Origin: Pirellulaceae bacterium
GTDB lineage: Bacteria > Planctomycetota > Planctomycetia > Pirellulales > Pirellulaceae
Assembly: GCA_023382975.1 (NCBI GenBank)
Contig: JAHDXO010000020.1
Location: forward strand, 90,462 to 154,461
DNA length: 64,000 nt
Direction of reading: 5' to 3'
Part shown: positions 6,973 through 16,315 of the stretch, piece after piece
Numbering within the stretch: position 1 is the first letter of the stretch
Layout of the letters: every line of letters starts with the position of its first letter
Translations under genes and position numbers: made by a program
Notes under the pieces: model-generated
What the model was told of the DNA's origin: nothing
Databases searched by the model: none
Seen by the model: only the letters and a program-made list of their open reading frames with translations

Positions 6973-8973
6973 TTACTCGTCCGCCGCGCCCCTGGGTTTG
7001 ACCGCGCGGAAATCCCAGACGCGGACGGGTTGCTCGCGACCGGCGGCCGTATACCGCAGCGATTCGATTTCGACCGGGGCTTCGCCGGCCGGCAGGTAGA
7101 GCCGAATGATGGCGGACGTGCCTTCGACCGGCAAGTCGATGCGAACTTCCTGCCACTGGTCCCCAGCGGGCAACGCAAAGGTGACGATCTGCCCGGTCGC
7201 AGGAAACTCCTCTTGGTCCGCGGTCTTCCATTGAACCTTGCCTTCGCCGCCCACCGCGCTGCGTGCTCGCATCGTCAGCGTCATCGGCCCGTTGTGCTTG
7301 ACTTGGGCGGTGCCGAGAAACGGCGCGCGCCCGTCCGCTTCGACCCGCAGCGCGCCGGCCACCAACGAGATCTTGCACATCTTGGGCACAAGCCCCGCAG
7401 TCGGGTCGGCCGACAACTTCGCCGCGGCGGCAGGCTGCCCGTCGTAGGCCGGATTCGGTTTCGGCACCAGCGCCCCCGTCTCCCGGATGAAACCGTCGAT
7501 CAGAGCATCGAGTTGTTTCACCTTGTCCGGCATCCGTCCTGCCAGATTGGTCGCTTCGCCAAGGTCATCCTTCAGATTGTATAACTCGAACAGATCCGGA
7601 TAGTCCGGATGGGATTCGAACCGGCGGATCAGTTTCCAATCGCCTTGCCGCACCGACACGCCGGGGATCAAGTGCGGAAACCAAGTGAAGTACGCATCGC
7701 GGCCGAGACGTCCGGTCTGTTCAAGCACCGGCAACATCGACAGGCCGTCCACCCGATGCCCGGCCGGATTCGTCAGACCTGCCGCGTCGAGGATCGTTGG
7801 GTACAAGTCGATCGGCCCCACGACGGCATCGCTGACCGAGCCGGGTTGAATTCTGCCGGGCCAACGAACCATCAGCGGCACTCGCGTGCCCCCCTCGTAG
7901 ATGCGGCCCTTGCCTTCGCGCAGCGGCGCGTTGCTGGTGGGCGGCTCGGGGCCGGCCCACTTGCGCCAGTCCCGCAGCATCGGGTTTCCCGCCTGTTCGG
8001 CCCGATCCGTCTTCGCGGTTCCCGGAACGTTGCTGTGCGTGTTGCCGCCGTTGTCGGAATAGAAGATGAACAGCGTGTTGTCGGCCAAGCCGAGGTCGTC
8101 GAGTCGGTCGAGCACGCGGCCAAGGCTTTGGTCGACGCTCTTGAGCATCGAGGCCATGATCGGGTTGCGCTGCTGGCCGCGCGGGTCGGTCTTCTTGGCG
8201 AACTCGGCCGTGTACGATTCCTTGTGGCCCCAGGGTCCGTGAACACCGTACTGCCAGAGATTCAGATAGAACGGCTCGTAGCGGTGCGCATCGATGAACT
8301 TCAACGCTTCGTCGGTCAGCCGATCCGTGATGTACTCGCCGTCCGGACCGTCCGCGATATTGCCAACTTTCTGTTGTCCGCTGGGCTGCCCTTGCGGCAC
8401 GACGCCGTAGGGCGAGAAGTAACTCGGCGGACCGGGATCGGGCGCGCAATGCCAAGTCCACTCGAACCCATACTGGTCCGGCCGATTTTCGGGAAGCAGC
8501 CCGAGATGCCACTTGCCAACATGGCCGGTTCGATAGCCGGCAGCTCGCAGAACTTTGGAGATCGTGGCCAGATTCGGATCCAAGTAGTTCTTGCTCTCGG
8601 CATAGATCAGCGGCCGTCCGGGCGGCGCTTCCGGCGGATAGGGGGATGCGTCGGCCGGAGCGGGAGGCCGATGCCCGGACGCACTCGTGATTCGATGCCG
8701 CGACGAGTATTGGCCGGTCAGGATCGAAGCCCGCGTCGGCGAGCACAGCGGCACGGCGTAGGCGTTGGTGAACCGCATCGACTGCTGGGCCAGCCGCTGC
8801 ATGTGCGGGGTTTCGTAATACTGCGATCCGTAGGGCTCGCTGTCCATCCAACCCATGTCGTCCACCAGAAAAATCATGACATTGGGCTTAACGTTTCGCG
8901 CTGCGTCGGCAGCATTCAGCGCCGTCGCGATGCCCAGAGACACCAGAACCAAGACGGCAAATTGCATCTTCAT
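6973..8973 (-). CDS. Exported sulfatase with C-terminal beta-sandwich domain
   Basis: This is a type I (formylglycine) sulfatase of about 666 residues with a signal peptide (MKMQFAVLVLVSLG). The metal-binding DDMG lies near residues 38-41. Cys77 in CSPTRASILTG is the residue converted to formylglycine, and GKWHLG follows. Family members hydrolyse sulfate esters, often on algal or animal polysaccharides. After the sulfatase core comes an extra domain of about 150 residues, rich in beta strands (around VRIDLPVEGTSAIIRLYLP), which may bind carbohydrate. The start at 8973 is preferred over an in-frame start 14 codons upstream because the signal peptide begins there. The gene is divergent from the beta-helix gene, with 215 bp between them. 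The substrate is not predictable. Confidence 0.92.
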   Translation of the reverse strand: MKMQFAVLVLVSLGIATALNAADAARNVKPNVMIFLVDDMGWMDSEPYGSQYYETPHMQRLAQQSMRFTNAYAVPLCSPTRASILTGQYSSRHRITSASGHRPPAPADASPYPPEAPPGRPLIYAESKNYLDPNLATISKVLRAAGYRTGHVGKWHLGLLPENRPDQYGFEWTWHCAPDPGPPSYFSPYGVVPQGQPSGQQKVGNIADGPDGEYITDRLTDEALKFIDAHRYEPFYLNLWQYGVHGPWGHKESYTAEFAKKTDPRGQQRNPIMASMLKSVDQSLGRVLDRLDDLGLADNTLFIFYSDNGGNTHSNVPGTAKTDRAEQAGNPMLRDWRKWAGPEPPTSNAPLREGKGRIYEGGTRVPLMVRWPGRIQPGSVSDAVVGPIDLYPTILDAAGLTNPAGHRVDGLSMLPVLEQTGRLGRDAYFTWFPHLIPGVSVRQGDWKLIRRFESHPDYPDLFELYNLKDDLGEATNLAGRMPDKVKQLDALIDGFIRETGALVPKPNPAYDGQPAAAAKLSADPTAGLVPKMCKISLVAGALRVEADGRAPFLGTAQVKHNGPMTLTMRARSAVGGEGKVQWKTADQEEFPATGQIVTFALPAGDQWQEVRIDLPVEGTSAIIRLYLPAGEAPVEIESLRYTAAGREQPVRVWDFRAVKPRGAADE

Positions 8974-9188
8974 CGTCGGCGTTCTCCATGGTGGACGGAT
9001 CGAACCTTGGGCCATTCTTGCCCATCGCAGGCTGCGTGCCTACCCGGCTTCGCGTGATTGCAGCCGCCGCGATTCTTGCTAGACTCCTGTTCAACGTTCC
9101 CGTCCGGCATCCGGTGCGACAAGCGTCGGGCGGAGCGGCCGCCGTGAGTTGTTTCCCGCCTATTACCTACCCTCCCGGAGTTGCCGTC

Positions 9189-11246
9189 ATGTACCGAACC
9201 GTTTGTCAAGCGGCTGCGATGTGTCTCGTATTCGCGTTGTTGCGCGAGACGATCGCCAAGGACGTTTACGTTTCCAAGCAAGGTGACGACTCGAATCCCG
9301 GGACGCAGCAGCAGCCGCTGGCTTCCATCGAGCGGGCGGTCGAGGCGATGCGGGGAGCCGGGCCCGGAACGATTTGGATCGGCCCCGGCGAATACCACCT
9401 GGCCCAAGGCGTCGCCCTAGGATCCGGGCACGGGGGAACGGCAGAACAACCACTGGAAATTCGAGCGACGGAACCGAAGCAAACTCGCTTGTCCGGCGCA
9501 CGCCCGGTCCGGGATTTCCGCCCGCTGACGGCCGACGAGGCAAGACCGCTGATTTCGGAACAGGCGAAGCAGCATGTGCTGGTCGCGGATTTGGCAGCCC
9601 AGAACTTCCCGCCGCTGGCTGCCTTGCCCGACCAACACCGCGCTCACGGCCGCGAGGAAGTGATCTTCGGCGACCTGCCGATGCAGTCGGCTCGTTGGCC
9701 CAACGAAGGCTTTGCGGTCTTCACCCAGGTCGTAGACGCCGGCGCATCGCCTCCGACGCACTGGGTGCAGCGCGACGTCTACCGCCCCGGTTCGTTCCGC
9801 TTTCCGGACGACCGGGCCAAGCATTGGGACTTCGCTCGCGGCGTCTGGCTGCACGGATTCTGGTGCTACGACTGGTGCGACGAAGCGTTGAAGGCCGCGA
9901 CGTACGATCCGGCCAGCGGCGAATTGCGGCTGGCCGTGAAACATGCCTACGGAATCGGTTCGCCGCGTCAGACGGATTCGGGCCGACGATTCTACGCGCT
10001 GCACGTATTCGAGGAACTCGATCAACCCGGCGAGTACTACCTGGACCGCCAGCACAACCGCTTGTACTTCTGGCCGCCGGGCGAGGTCGCGGAGAACTCG
10101 GTTCGCGTCACGCTCTGCGCCCAGCCGCTGATCCGCGCCGACGGCGTGGACCATCTGATCGTCCGAGACTTGACGATCGAAAACGCCCGCGGCGTAGGCG
10201 TCGAATTGAAGAACTGCGTGCGAAGCCGGGTCGAGAACTGTCTGGTCCGCAACACGGGAGCGGCCGGAATCAGTCTGAGCGGTTCCGAAGTCGCGGCGGT
10301 CGCCTGCGAAGTGACCCAGACCGCATCGCACGGAATCGGCGTTTCAGGCGGTGACCGCAAGACACTCACGCCCGGACGCAGTTCGGTCGTCGGTTGTCAC
10401 ATCCACCACGTGGGACGCCTCGACTGGATGGGCGGACGCGGAATCACCGTCGGAGGATGCGGAAACCGCGTGGCCAACAATCTGATCCATCATGCGCCGA
10501 CCGGCGCCGTGTCGTACGGCGGCAACGAGCACCTGCTGGAATTGAACGAGGTCCACAACGTCTGCCTGCTGTACTCGGACGTCGGCGTCTTCTACACCGG
10601 TCGGGACTGGGCCAGTCAGGGCAACGTCGTGCGGTGGAACTACATCCACGACGTCACCAACTTGGCCGGACACGGATCGTCGGGCATCTATCTGGACGAT
10701 TGCGACAGCGGCGACACGGTGGTCGGCAACATTGTCTACGGAGGAGTCGGCCGCGGCATCCTCCTTGGCGGCGGGCGCGACAACACGATCCAGGGCAACG
10801 TCTTCATCGACCTGCCGATCGGCATCCACGTCGACGCCCGAGGGCCGCGTGGAATCACGCTCGACCGACCCGGTTCGTGGAACCTGTTGGCCAAGTGCGA
10901 GCAAGTGGATTACCGTTCGCCGCTGTGGACCGAACGCTACCCGCGCCTGGCCGCCACGCTCGACAACAATCCTCTGATGCCCGTGGGCAACTCGCTGCGC
11001 GGCAATCTGTTGATTCGCTGCGCAAAGCCGTTTTCGATCGCCAAGGAAATCCAGGAGGAATGGCTGGGGCGCGAGAACAATGTGGAATTGAGCGACGAAG
11101 ATACGCCCGATCTGCCCCGCGCCGGATCGGGCGAATCACTCGACTTGACGGTACTGCCCAACCTCTGGCGAAAGGTTCCCGGCTTCGTGCCGATCCCGCT
11201 GGAGAAGATCGGCATCCCGGCGGGAAGAATCGGAACCGGATACTAG
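9189..11246 (+). CDS. Secreted right-handed parallel beta-helix protein
   Basis: The 685-residue exported protein has a signal peptide of about 22 residues and then DVYVSKQGDDSNPGTQQQP, the opening typical of DUF1565/pectate-lyase-like beta-helix proteins. Residues of roughly 360-600 consist of short repeated turns such as GVELKNCVRSRVENCLVRN and HGIGVSGG, typical of PbH1/NosD-like repeats. Proteins with this fold include polysaccharide lyases, glycoside hydrolases and epimerases; no specific catalytic set was identified. GGAG at 9177-9180 sets the start 8 nt downstream. Its position opposite a sulfatase suggests a joint role in sulfated polysaccharide breakdown (inference). Confidence 0.85.
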   Translation: MYRTVCQAAAMCLVFALLRETIAKDVYVSKQGDDSNPGTQQQPLASIERAVEAMRGAGPGTIWIGPGEYHLAQGVALGSGHGGTAEQPLEIRATEPKQTRLSGARPVRDFRPLTADEARPLISEQAKQHVLVADLAAQNFPPLAALPDQHRAHGREEVIFGDLPMQSARWPNEGFAVFTQVVDAGASPPTHWVQRDVYRPGSFRFPDDRAKHWDFARGVWLHGFWCYDWCDEALKAATYDPASGELRLAVKHAYGIGSPRQTDSGRRFYALHVFEELDQPGEYYLDRQHNRLYFWPPGEVAENSVRVTLCAQPLIRADGVDHLIVRDLTIENARGVGVELKNCVRSRVENCLVRNTGAAGISLSGSEVAAVACEVTQTASHGIGVSGGDRKTLTPGRSSVVGCHIHHVGRLDWMGGRGITVGGCGNRVANNLIHHAPTGAVSYGGNEHLLELNEVHNVCLLYSDVGVFYTGRDWASQGNVVRWNYIHDVTNLAGHGSSGIYLDDCDSGDTVVGNIVYGGVGRGILLGGGRDNTIQGNVFIDLPIGIHVDARGPRGITLDRPGSWNLLAKCEQVDYRSPLWTERYPRLAATLDNNPLMPVGNSLRGNLLIRCAKPFSIAKEIQEEWLGRENNVELSDEDTPDLPRAGSGESLDLTVLPNLWRKVPGFVPIPLEKIGIPAGRIGTGY

Positions 11247-11375
11247 ACCCGCAGCGTTCGTCTGATGCCGCCGCGCAGTCTGGGGCCGGGCGATTGCAGG
11301 AACAAACTCGCATCGAGATACTAAAAGGTAGTGCTGGATCGTCTCGCGTAGTCTCCGCTCGATGGGGGCAATGCC

Positions 11376-11738
11376 ATGTCCGAGCTAATCGCGACCCAAA
11401 AGGAAGGTGTGCTGATTATCCGGTTTACAGTCAGTCGGATCATGAGCGGAGTCGATGTGGCTAGGATCGGCGAGCGGCTCGCGAATCTGGCCCATTCCGA
11501 AGGAAAGAAAGTTCTGCTCGACTTCGCCAATTTGCAGCAGATGTGCTCACCGATGCTCGGCAAGATCCTCGCCCTGAACAAGGAGTGCGAGCAGAACGGG
11601 ATCACGCTCCGACTGTGCGGTATGGAGTCTCACATCAAGGAAGTTTTCACCACCACGGGCCTCAACAAGCTGCTGAAGATCCACGACACGCAGGAAGAGG
11701 CGTTGGCCGCCTTCCGCAAGAAAGGTTGGTTCTGGTGA
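11376..11738 (+). CDS. STAS-domain protein, anti-sigma-factor-antagonist-like
   Basis: The 120-residue single-domain protein has a SpoIIAA/STAS-like pattern: GVLIIRFTVSRIM, then KKVLLDFANLQQMCSPMLGKIL and a C-terminal helix around EEALAAFRKKG. In anti-anti-sigma factors a Ser in the segment equivalent to MCSPML is phosphorylated by a partner kinase; Ser is present here. The partner kinase, phosphatase or sigma factor is not in this window. The central part (CGMESHIKEVFTTTGLNKLLKI) fits the family well. Confidence 0.82.
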   Translation: MSELIATQKEGVLIIRFTVSRIMSGVDVARIGERLANLAHSEGKKVLLDFANLQQMCSPMLGKILALNKECEQNGITLRLCGMESHIKEVFTTTGLNKLLKIHDTQEEALAAFRKKGWFW

Positions 11739-11878
11739 TCGCCGAGGTCCAGTTCGGCTCGGCGATTGGAACTTGAGTCTTGGACGGGCAGGACACCAGC
11801 CTGAACAACTCGCCGGCACGGCACAACGCCGAGCAACACTCCCGACGCGACAAGAGCCGACGAACGGAGCATCGACGC

Positions 11879-12643
11879 TCAGCCGCGACTCTGCGAACTC
11901 GAGTAACGCAGCACGTAGTACAGCAGCGTGAGAATCGCCTGGAGCGTGGCTGCCACATACGTCAGGGCCGCGGCATTCAGAACGCGGTTCACGTCGCTCA
12001 TTTCCTGGGCGCGGACAATTCCCAAATCGACCAGCATCCGCTTTGCCCGCGCACTGGCGTCGAATTCCACCGGCAGATTGATCACTTGGAAAAACACGAC
12101 GCAACTGAACAGGACGATCCCCAGCAGCAACAGCGGCCCAAGGTTGAAGATGACCCCCAGGATCAGCAGCAGCATGCCCGCGTTGCTGCCGAAACTAGCC
12201 GCCGGCACGGCGGCGTTGCGAATCACCAGCGGCACGTACCGCGAAGCGTCCTGGATCGCGTGCCCGGCTTCGTGAGCCGCGATGCCTACGGCAGCCATCG
12301 ATTGACCGTGGTACACCTCGCCGCTCAATCGCAACACCTTGGAACGCGGATCGTAATGGTCGCTCAAGTGCCCCGGCGTCTGCTCGATGTCCACTTCGCG
12401 CAGACCGGACGAATCCAAGATTCGCCGTGCGGCTGCATACCCGCTCATCGACGCACGCACTTGATTGCCGCGGGCGTAGGCCGAGCGGACCATGATCTGC
12501 GCAACGAATGCCAGCAACAGCGCCGGGGCGATGAAGATCATTAACCCCAGATTGAACGGCATCAGCATCTGCCCGAGAACAACCACCGCGGCACCGGACA
12601 GAAGTAAGCCGAAAGGAACGATTGTCGTGATCACGATACGCAT
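11879..12643 (-). CDS. YugP-type membrane zinc metallopeptidase
   Basis: The 254-residue membrane protein has the HEAGHAIQ zinc-binding motif (two His plus Glu), an N-terminal membrane segment pair and further hydrophobic helices after the motif. This is the arrangement of the YugP/neutral zinc metallopeptidase family, whose physiological substrate is poorly known. The start is ambiguous: GAGGAG directly abuts the ATG at 12643, which is too close for good initiation. The GTG three codons further in (12634) has 9 nt spacing and may be the true start. The downstream neighbour is the convergent STAS gene. Confidence 0.85.
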   Translation of the reverse strand: MRIVITTIVPFGLLLSGAAVVVLGQMLMPFNLGLMIFIAPALLLAFVAQIMVRSAYARGNQVRASMSGYAAARRILDSSGLREVDIEQTPGHLSDHYDPRSKVLRLSGEVYHGQSMAAVGIAAHEAGHAIQDASRYVPLVIRNAAVPAASFGSNAGMLLLILGVIFNLGPLLLLGIVLFSCVVFFQVINLPVEFDASARAKRMLVDLGIVRAQEMSDVNRVLNAAALTYVAATLQAILTLLYYVLRYSSSQSRG

Positions 12644-12845
12644 CTCCTCGCGTCGATATCAGCCACTCCAAAGTTAGGGTTGGCTTACATCAAGTTACAA
12701 CCTATGGTAAGTCAAAGTATTGTAGCGAGGGGGCTTCGCTGGCCAAGAGCCACACGGTTTCGACATCGTAAGCGCGGCGGGCAATTCAACTTATTGACCA
12801 ACCGATTCAAAGAACATGGCCCCTCCAACAGAAGGGGAAGTGTGC

Positions 12846-13976
12846 GTGAACAGACGTAACTTCAATCTGCTTCGACCGATCATCGGTGCGTGGACAATCG
12901 TCGTTGCCGCCTTGAGCATCGGGTTGCTAACCGGCTGCGGCAACGCACCGCCCGAACCGGCGAGCGTGCAGGAATCCCTGTCCGCACTGCCGGACGACGC
13001 GACGTTGCGGGCGACACTGGACGAGGTGGTTGATTGGAATCGGGAGAACCGTCTCCTGAATTTGCAGGACCATGCGGCTTGGCAAGTTCTGCACGGGATC
13101 GTGGCTTACGGTCGAGCGTTCCCGATCGAAAAGGAGCCGGGTGGCGAGCGGATGTTGGCGGTCGAATACCTGCTGGGCGGTGGTGAAATGACCGGCTGGA
13201 ACCTGCGTCCGGGCATTGTGTTGGACGCCGAGACCGATCGGCGCGGCTTGATCGCCGAGGTCGACTTCGGCAGTAAGACAGGACAGGGGCACCCCGACCA
13301 GTGGCTGGGCTACATGGCGTATTGCGGGCTGCAAGCCTCGGAAACAATCGTGGCAGGCGATCGGACGTACACCATCGAGGACTTCATCCGCCAAGTTCAG
13401 TGGGATGTGCCGCGGGTTCCCAATCAGGAGTACAGTTGGACGCTGATGGGTTTGTCGAGCTATCTGCCGACGACGGCCGCGTGGGAAGCCCAGGACGGTC
13501 AGACCTGGAGCATCGAGCGTTTGGTGGAAATCGAGACGCAGCAGGACGTGGCGTCCAGCGCCTGCGGCGGCACGCACCGACTGTTTGCGCTATGCGCCGC
13601 CGTGAACAATCACCAAGCAGCGGGACAACCTCTGGACGGCGTGTGGGAAGCTGCAAATCGCAAAATCCTGGAAAACGTCGAAGCGGCGCGGCAGTACCAA
13701 AACGCGGACGGTTCGTTTTCGTCGAACTACTTTCGGCGAGGCGGACGCACGGCGGATTTGACGCTGGACCTCAGTGTCAGCGGCCACATCCTGGAGTTCC
13801 TGATGCTCGCGTTGTCCGACGAACAACTGTCCGAACCTTGGGTCCGACGCGGCGTGGTCCATGTGTGCGACGTCTTGCAGAAGACGCAAACCGTGCCGTT
13901 GGAGTGCGGGGCGCTCTACCACGCCATCCATGCCCTGATCTTGTATCGCCAGCGTGTCTTTGGTGTCGCAGCCTGA
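12846..13976 (+). CDS. Lipoprotein with possible alpha/alpha-toroid (prenyltransferase-like) repeats
   Basis: The 376-residue exported protein has a lipobox (GLLTGC) about 30 residues from the start, so it is probably a lipid-anchored envelope protein. The rest is helical. One segment, QNADGSFSSNYFRRGG, resembles the QxxDGSF turns of squalene-cyclase or prenyltransferase toroids, but the cyclase acid motif was not seen. No function is assigned. The start is GTG at 12846, preceded by GAAGGGGAAG at 12831-12840; an ATG at 12816 lacks a ribosome binding site. The stop abuts the stop of the convergent lipoprotein gene. Confidence 0.72.
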   Translation: MNRRNFNLLRPIIGAWTIVVAALSIGLLTGCGNAPPEPASVQESLSALPDDATLRATLDEVVDWNRENRLLNLQDHAAWQVLHGIVAYGRAFPIEKEPGGERMLAVEYLLGGGEMTGWNLRPGIVLDAETDRRGLIAEVDFGSKTGQGHPDQWLGYMAYCGLQASETIVAGDRTYTIEDFIRQVQWDVPRVPNQEYSWTLMGLSSYLPTTAAWEAQDGQTWSIERLVEIETQQDVASSACGGTHRLFALCAAVNNHQAAGQPLDGVWEAANRKILENVEAARQYQNADGSFSSNYFRRGGRTADLTLDLSVSGHILEFLMLALSDEQLSEPWVRRGVVHVCDVLQKTQTVPLECGALYHAIHALILYRQRVFGVAA

Positions 13977-14618
13977 TCACCGATGGATCGAATCGGGAGG
14001 CAGTGGTTCGCCGGGGTTGGCGGTCTGAGTCTGCATCGCTTCCTCGGCCATCCGGTACTGGCTCTCGACATACTCCTTCTTCCGCAGCATGTCTTCGGGA
14101 TCCTCGAAGTTGAACAGCAGCGGCAATTGCCCTTCGACCACCTGCGTTGCCATCCCGGCAATTCGCCAGCCTTCGGCCTGTTTCCGCAGTACCCAAATGA
14201 CCTCCGTGGCGATTTTCTCGCCGTCGGGCGCATAGTCGATCCAGAGGCTCTTCACGTGCGCGCCGTCCATCGACTCGTTCACATAGTCCACCTCGCCCAA
14301 CTGATACTCCAGTTTCGCCGAGCCTTGGGACTGGATGTCCAATCCGTTGTTGGCGGTTTCCAATCGGGCCTTGTCGGTGAGCAGCGCTGCGATCGCACGG
14401 TCCTCGCCACTTCGCAGGGCATCGTAGAAGCGGGCGACCGTTTCAGCCGGCGAGCCGGTCGGAGCGGCGGTTTGGCCAGCGTTCGGCCCAGCCGTCGCGA
14501 TGGCATCCCGAGCGTTGTCCGTGGATTGAGCAGAACGATCCGGGCCGGAAGAATCGCCGCATCCGGCGGCAATCATTGCAGATACGACGATCATCGAGGT
14601 CCACATTGCGCGTTGCAT
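13977..14618 (-). CDS. Lipoprotein, probable NTF2/SnoaL-like domain
   Basis: The 213-residue exported protein has a signal peptide ending in the lipobox IAAGC, then a low-complexity linker rich in Ala, Thr and Gly. The domain that follows starts PAETVARFYDALRSGEDRAIAALLTDKAR and has a beta-rich second half ending in EVIWVLRKQAEGWRIAGM. This pattern resembles NTF2/SnoaL/DUF4878-like folds. The terminal portion (DPEDMLRKKEYVESQYRMA) is polar and helical. No catalytic residues or partners are evident. It is convergent with the preceding lipoprotein gene, with no gap. Confidence 0.68.
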   Translation of the reverse strand: MQRAMWTSMIVVSAMIAAGCGDSSGPDRSAQSTDNARDAIATAGPNAGQTAAPTGSPAETVARFYDALRSGEDRAIAALLTDKARLETANNGLDIQSQGSAKLEYQLGEVDYVNESMDGAHVKSLWIDYAPDGEKIATEVIWVLRKQAEGWRIAGMATQVVEGQLPLLFNFEDPEDMLRKKEYVESQYRMAEEAMQTQTANPGEPLPPDSIHR

Positions 14619-14901
14619 CAGCCACTCCTTGGCTTGGTCAAAAAATCCAAATCGGACGCGGTTTCAGCGTCGTCGAGCCGGGAATCCGGAAACAGGCGCG
14701 GGAGTTTCCCAAGAACCCCGCCACGCGTCAAGTGGAATTAATGCACCGAAAATGCCGAACTGCCGCGCAGCGTGGCAGCTTGTCAACTCGCCGCTTTCTT
14801 GAAATCCGTCGCTCCTTGTTGTAGGCTGCGAGGCTGCGAACGAATGCATGCGTCAGCGTCATTTTCCGTCCTGGCTCCAAACCTTCGAAGGAATTCAAGC
14901 G

Positions 14902-16311
14902 ATGTTGTCTTGGCGATTCGTTGTATCGTTTCTGTGTTTCCCACTTCTGCTATCCATGCTGCCGGACGGATTACGGTCGGGCGCGGCGGCCGATGCGGCG
15001 CGCCCCAACTTGATCTTGATCATGGCGGACGATCTGGGCGCGAAAGAACTGTCCTGCTACGGTCATCCGGCCCACCGGACGCCGCACCTGGACCGCCTAG
15101 CCCGCACGGGCGTACAGTTCGCCACCTGCTACTCGACGCCGATCTGCCATCCAACGCGGTTCCTGATCATGACTGGGCAATACGGCCACCACAGCAAGGT
15201 CTTTCATTTCGCCGGCCGGCCGGGCGGCCCGCGTCCGGATTCGCCCGAGGAGCAGATCGTCAACCATCGCACGTTCGCCCAGGTGTTGAAGACCGCCGGC
15301 TATGCCACGGCGATGGCCGGTAAGTGGCAATTGAGCGGCCAGGTACCCACGCTGGTCCGTGAGACGGGTTTCGACGAGTATCTAATGTGGGCCTATAAGC
15401 ACAACCTGCCTCCGGGCGTCGAGCACACCGGCGACTGGGAAGGCGCGGCGGGCGGCAAGACGTCGCGCTATTGGCATCCGTCGCTGGTCAAGAACGGCCA
15501 ATACGTCTCGACGGGGCCCGACATGTTCGTTGACTTCGCCATCGATTTTGCCGAGCGACACAAGGACGGTCCGTTCTTCATCTACTATCCGATGGCGCTG
15601 ACTCACGCACCGTACTATTCGACGCCTGCCACTCAGCCCAACGAGAAGGAGAAATTCCGGCATTCGAAGGACAAGTTCCAAGAGAACGTCGAATACATGG
15701 ACGCCCTGGTCGGCCGCTTGGTTGCCGCGTTGGAACAGATGGGTTTGCGCGAGAAAACCGTCATCCTGTTCACCGGCGACAACGGGACCGGCGGCGAAGG
15801 CAAAGGGAAGACGACGGAACGAGGCGCCCGAGTCCCGATGATCGTCAACGGTCCGGGGATCGTCCGGCCGCTGGGATTGACGGACGAACTGATCGATCAC
15901 AGCGACGTGCTGCCGACGTTGGCCGAATTGGCGGGAGCGAGCGTGCCCGACGATCGTCCGATCGACGGGCGCAGCTTTGCGCCGCAACTGCGAGGCGAAC
16001 TGTACGCGCCGCGCGACTGGATCTATAGCTATCTGGGCGGCCAGCGGATCTTGCGCACCAAACGCTGGCTGCTGGAAAACAACTCGCCCACCAGTTTCGG
16101 CCAGTTGTACGACTGCGGCACGAGCCGCGACGGGACGGGCTACAAGGAGGTGACCGGTTCGCAGGATCCCGAAGTCTTGGCGGTGCGACGCCAGTTCGAA
16201 GAGATCCTGGCGGACAAACCCGTTCCCGACGTTTCGCGCGAGGCTCCGGCCAAGCAGAACACGCAAGCGAAGAAACCACGCGCGAAGAAGAAGGCGGCCC
16301 AGCCCGAGTGA
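14902..16311 (+). CDS. Exported sulfatase
   Basis: The 469-residue formylglycine-type sulfatase has an N-terminal signal peptide (LSWRFVVSFLCFPLLLSML). NLILIMADDLGAKELSCYG supplies the metal-binding aspartates. Cys82 in ICHPTRFLIMTG is the formylglycine position, and GKWQLSG follows. The C-terminus is a Lys/Arg-rich tail (KKPRAKKKAAQPE). The start at 14902 has AAGGA at 14888-14892, 9 nt upstream, and begins directly at the signal peptide; an in-frame ATG at 14848 is less likely. It is followed after 4 bp by an SSS transporter, suggesting that the desulfated product or a cleavage product is imported. Confidence 0.93.
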   Translation: MLSWRFVVSFLCFPLLLSMLPDGLRSGAAADAARPNLILIMADDLGAKELSCYGHPAHRTPHLDRLARTGVQFATCYSTPICHPTRFLIMTGQYGHHSKVFHFAGRPGGPRPDSPEEQIVNHRTFAQVLKTAGYATAMAGKWQLSGQVPTLVRETGFDEYLMWAYKHNLPPGVEHTGDWEGAAGGKTSRYWHPSLVKNGQYVSTGPDMFVDFAIDFAERHKDGPFFIYYPMALTHAPYYSTPATQPNEKEKFRHSKDKFQENVEYMDALVGRLVAALEQMGLREKTVILFTGDNGTGGEGKGKTTERGARVPMIVNGPGIVRPLGLTDELIDHSDVLPTLAELAGASVPDDRPIDGRSFAPQLRGELYAPRDWIYSYLGGQRILRTKRWLLENNSPTSFGQLYDCGTSRDGTGYKEVTGSQDPEVLAVRRQFEEILADKPVPDVSREAPAKQNTQAKKPRAKKKAAQPE

Positions 16312-16315
16312 GCGC

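Noticed and set aside
7608..7628. A tRNA T-loop-like string (gattcgaac) suggesting a minus-strand tRNA gene
   Set aside because: It lies within the uninterrupted sulfatase coding sequence, and no acceptor or anticodon arms can be folded around it.
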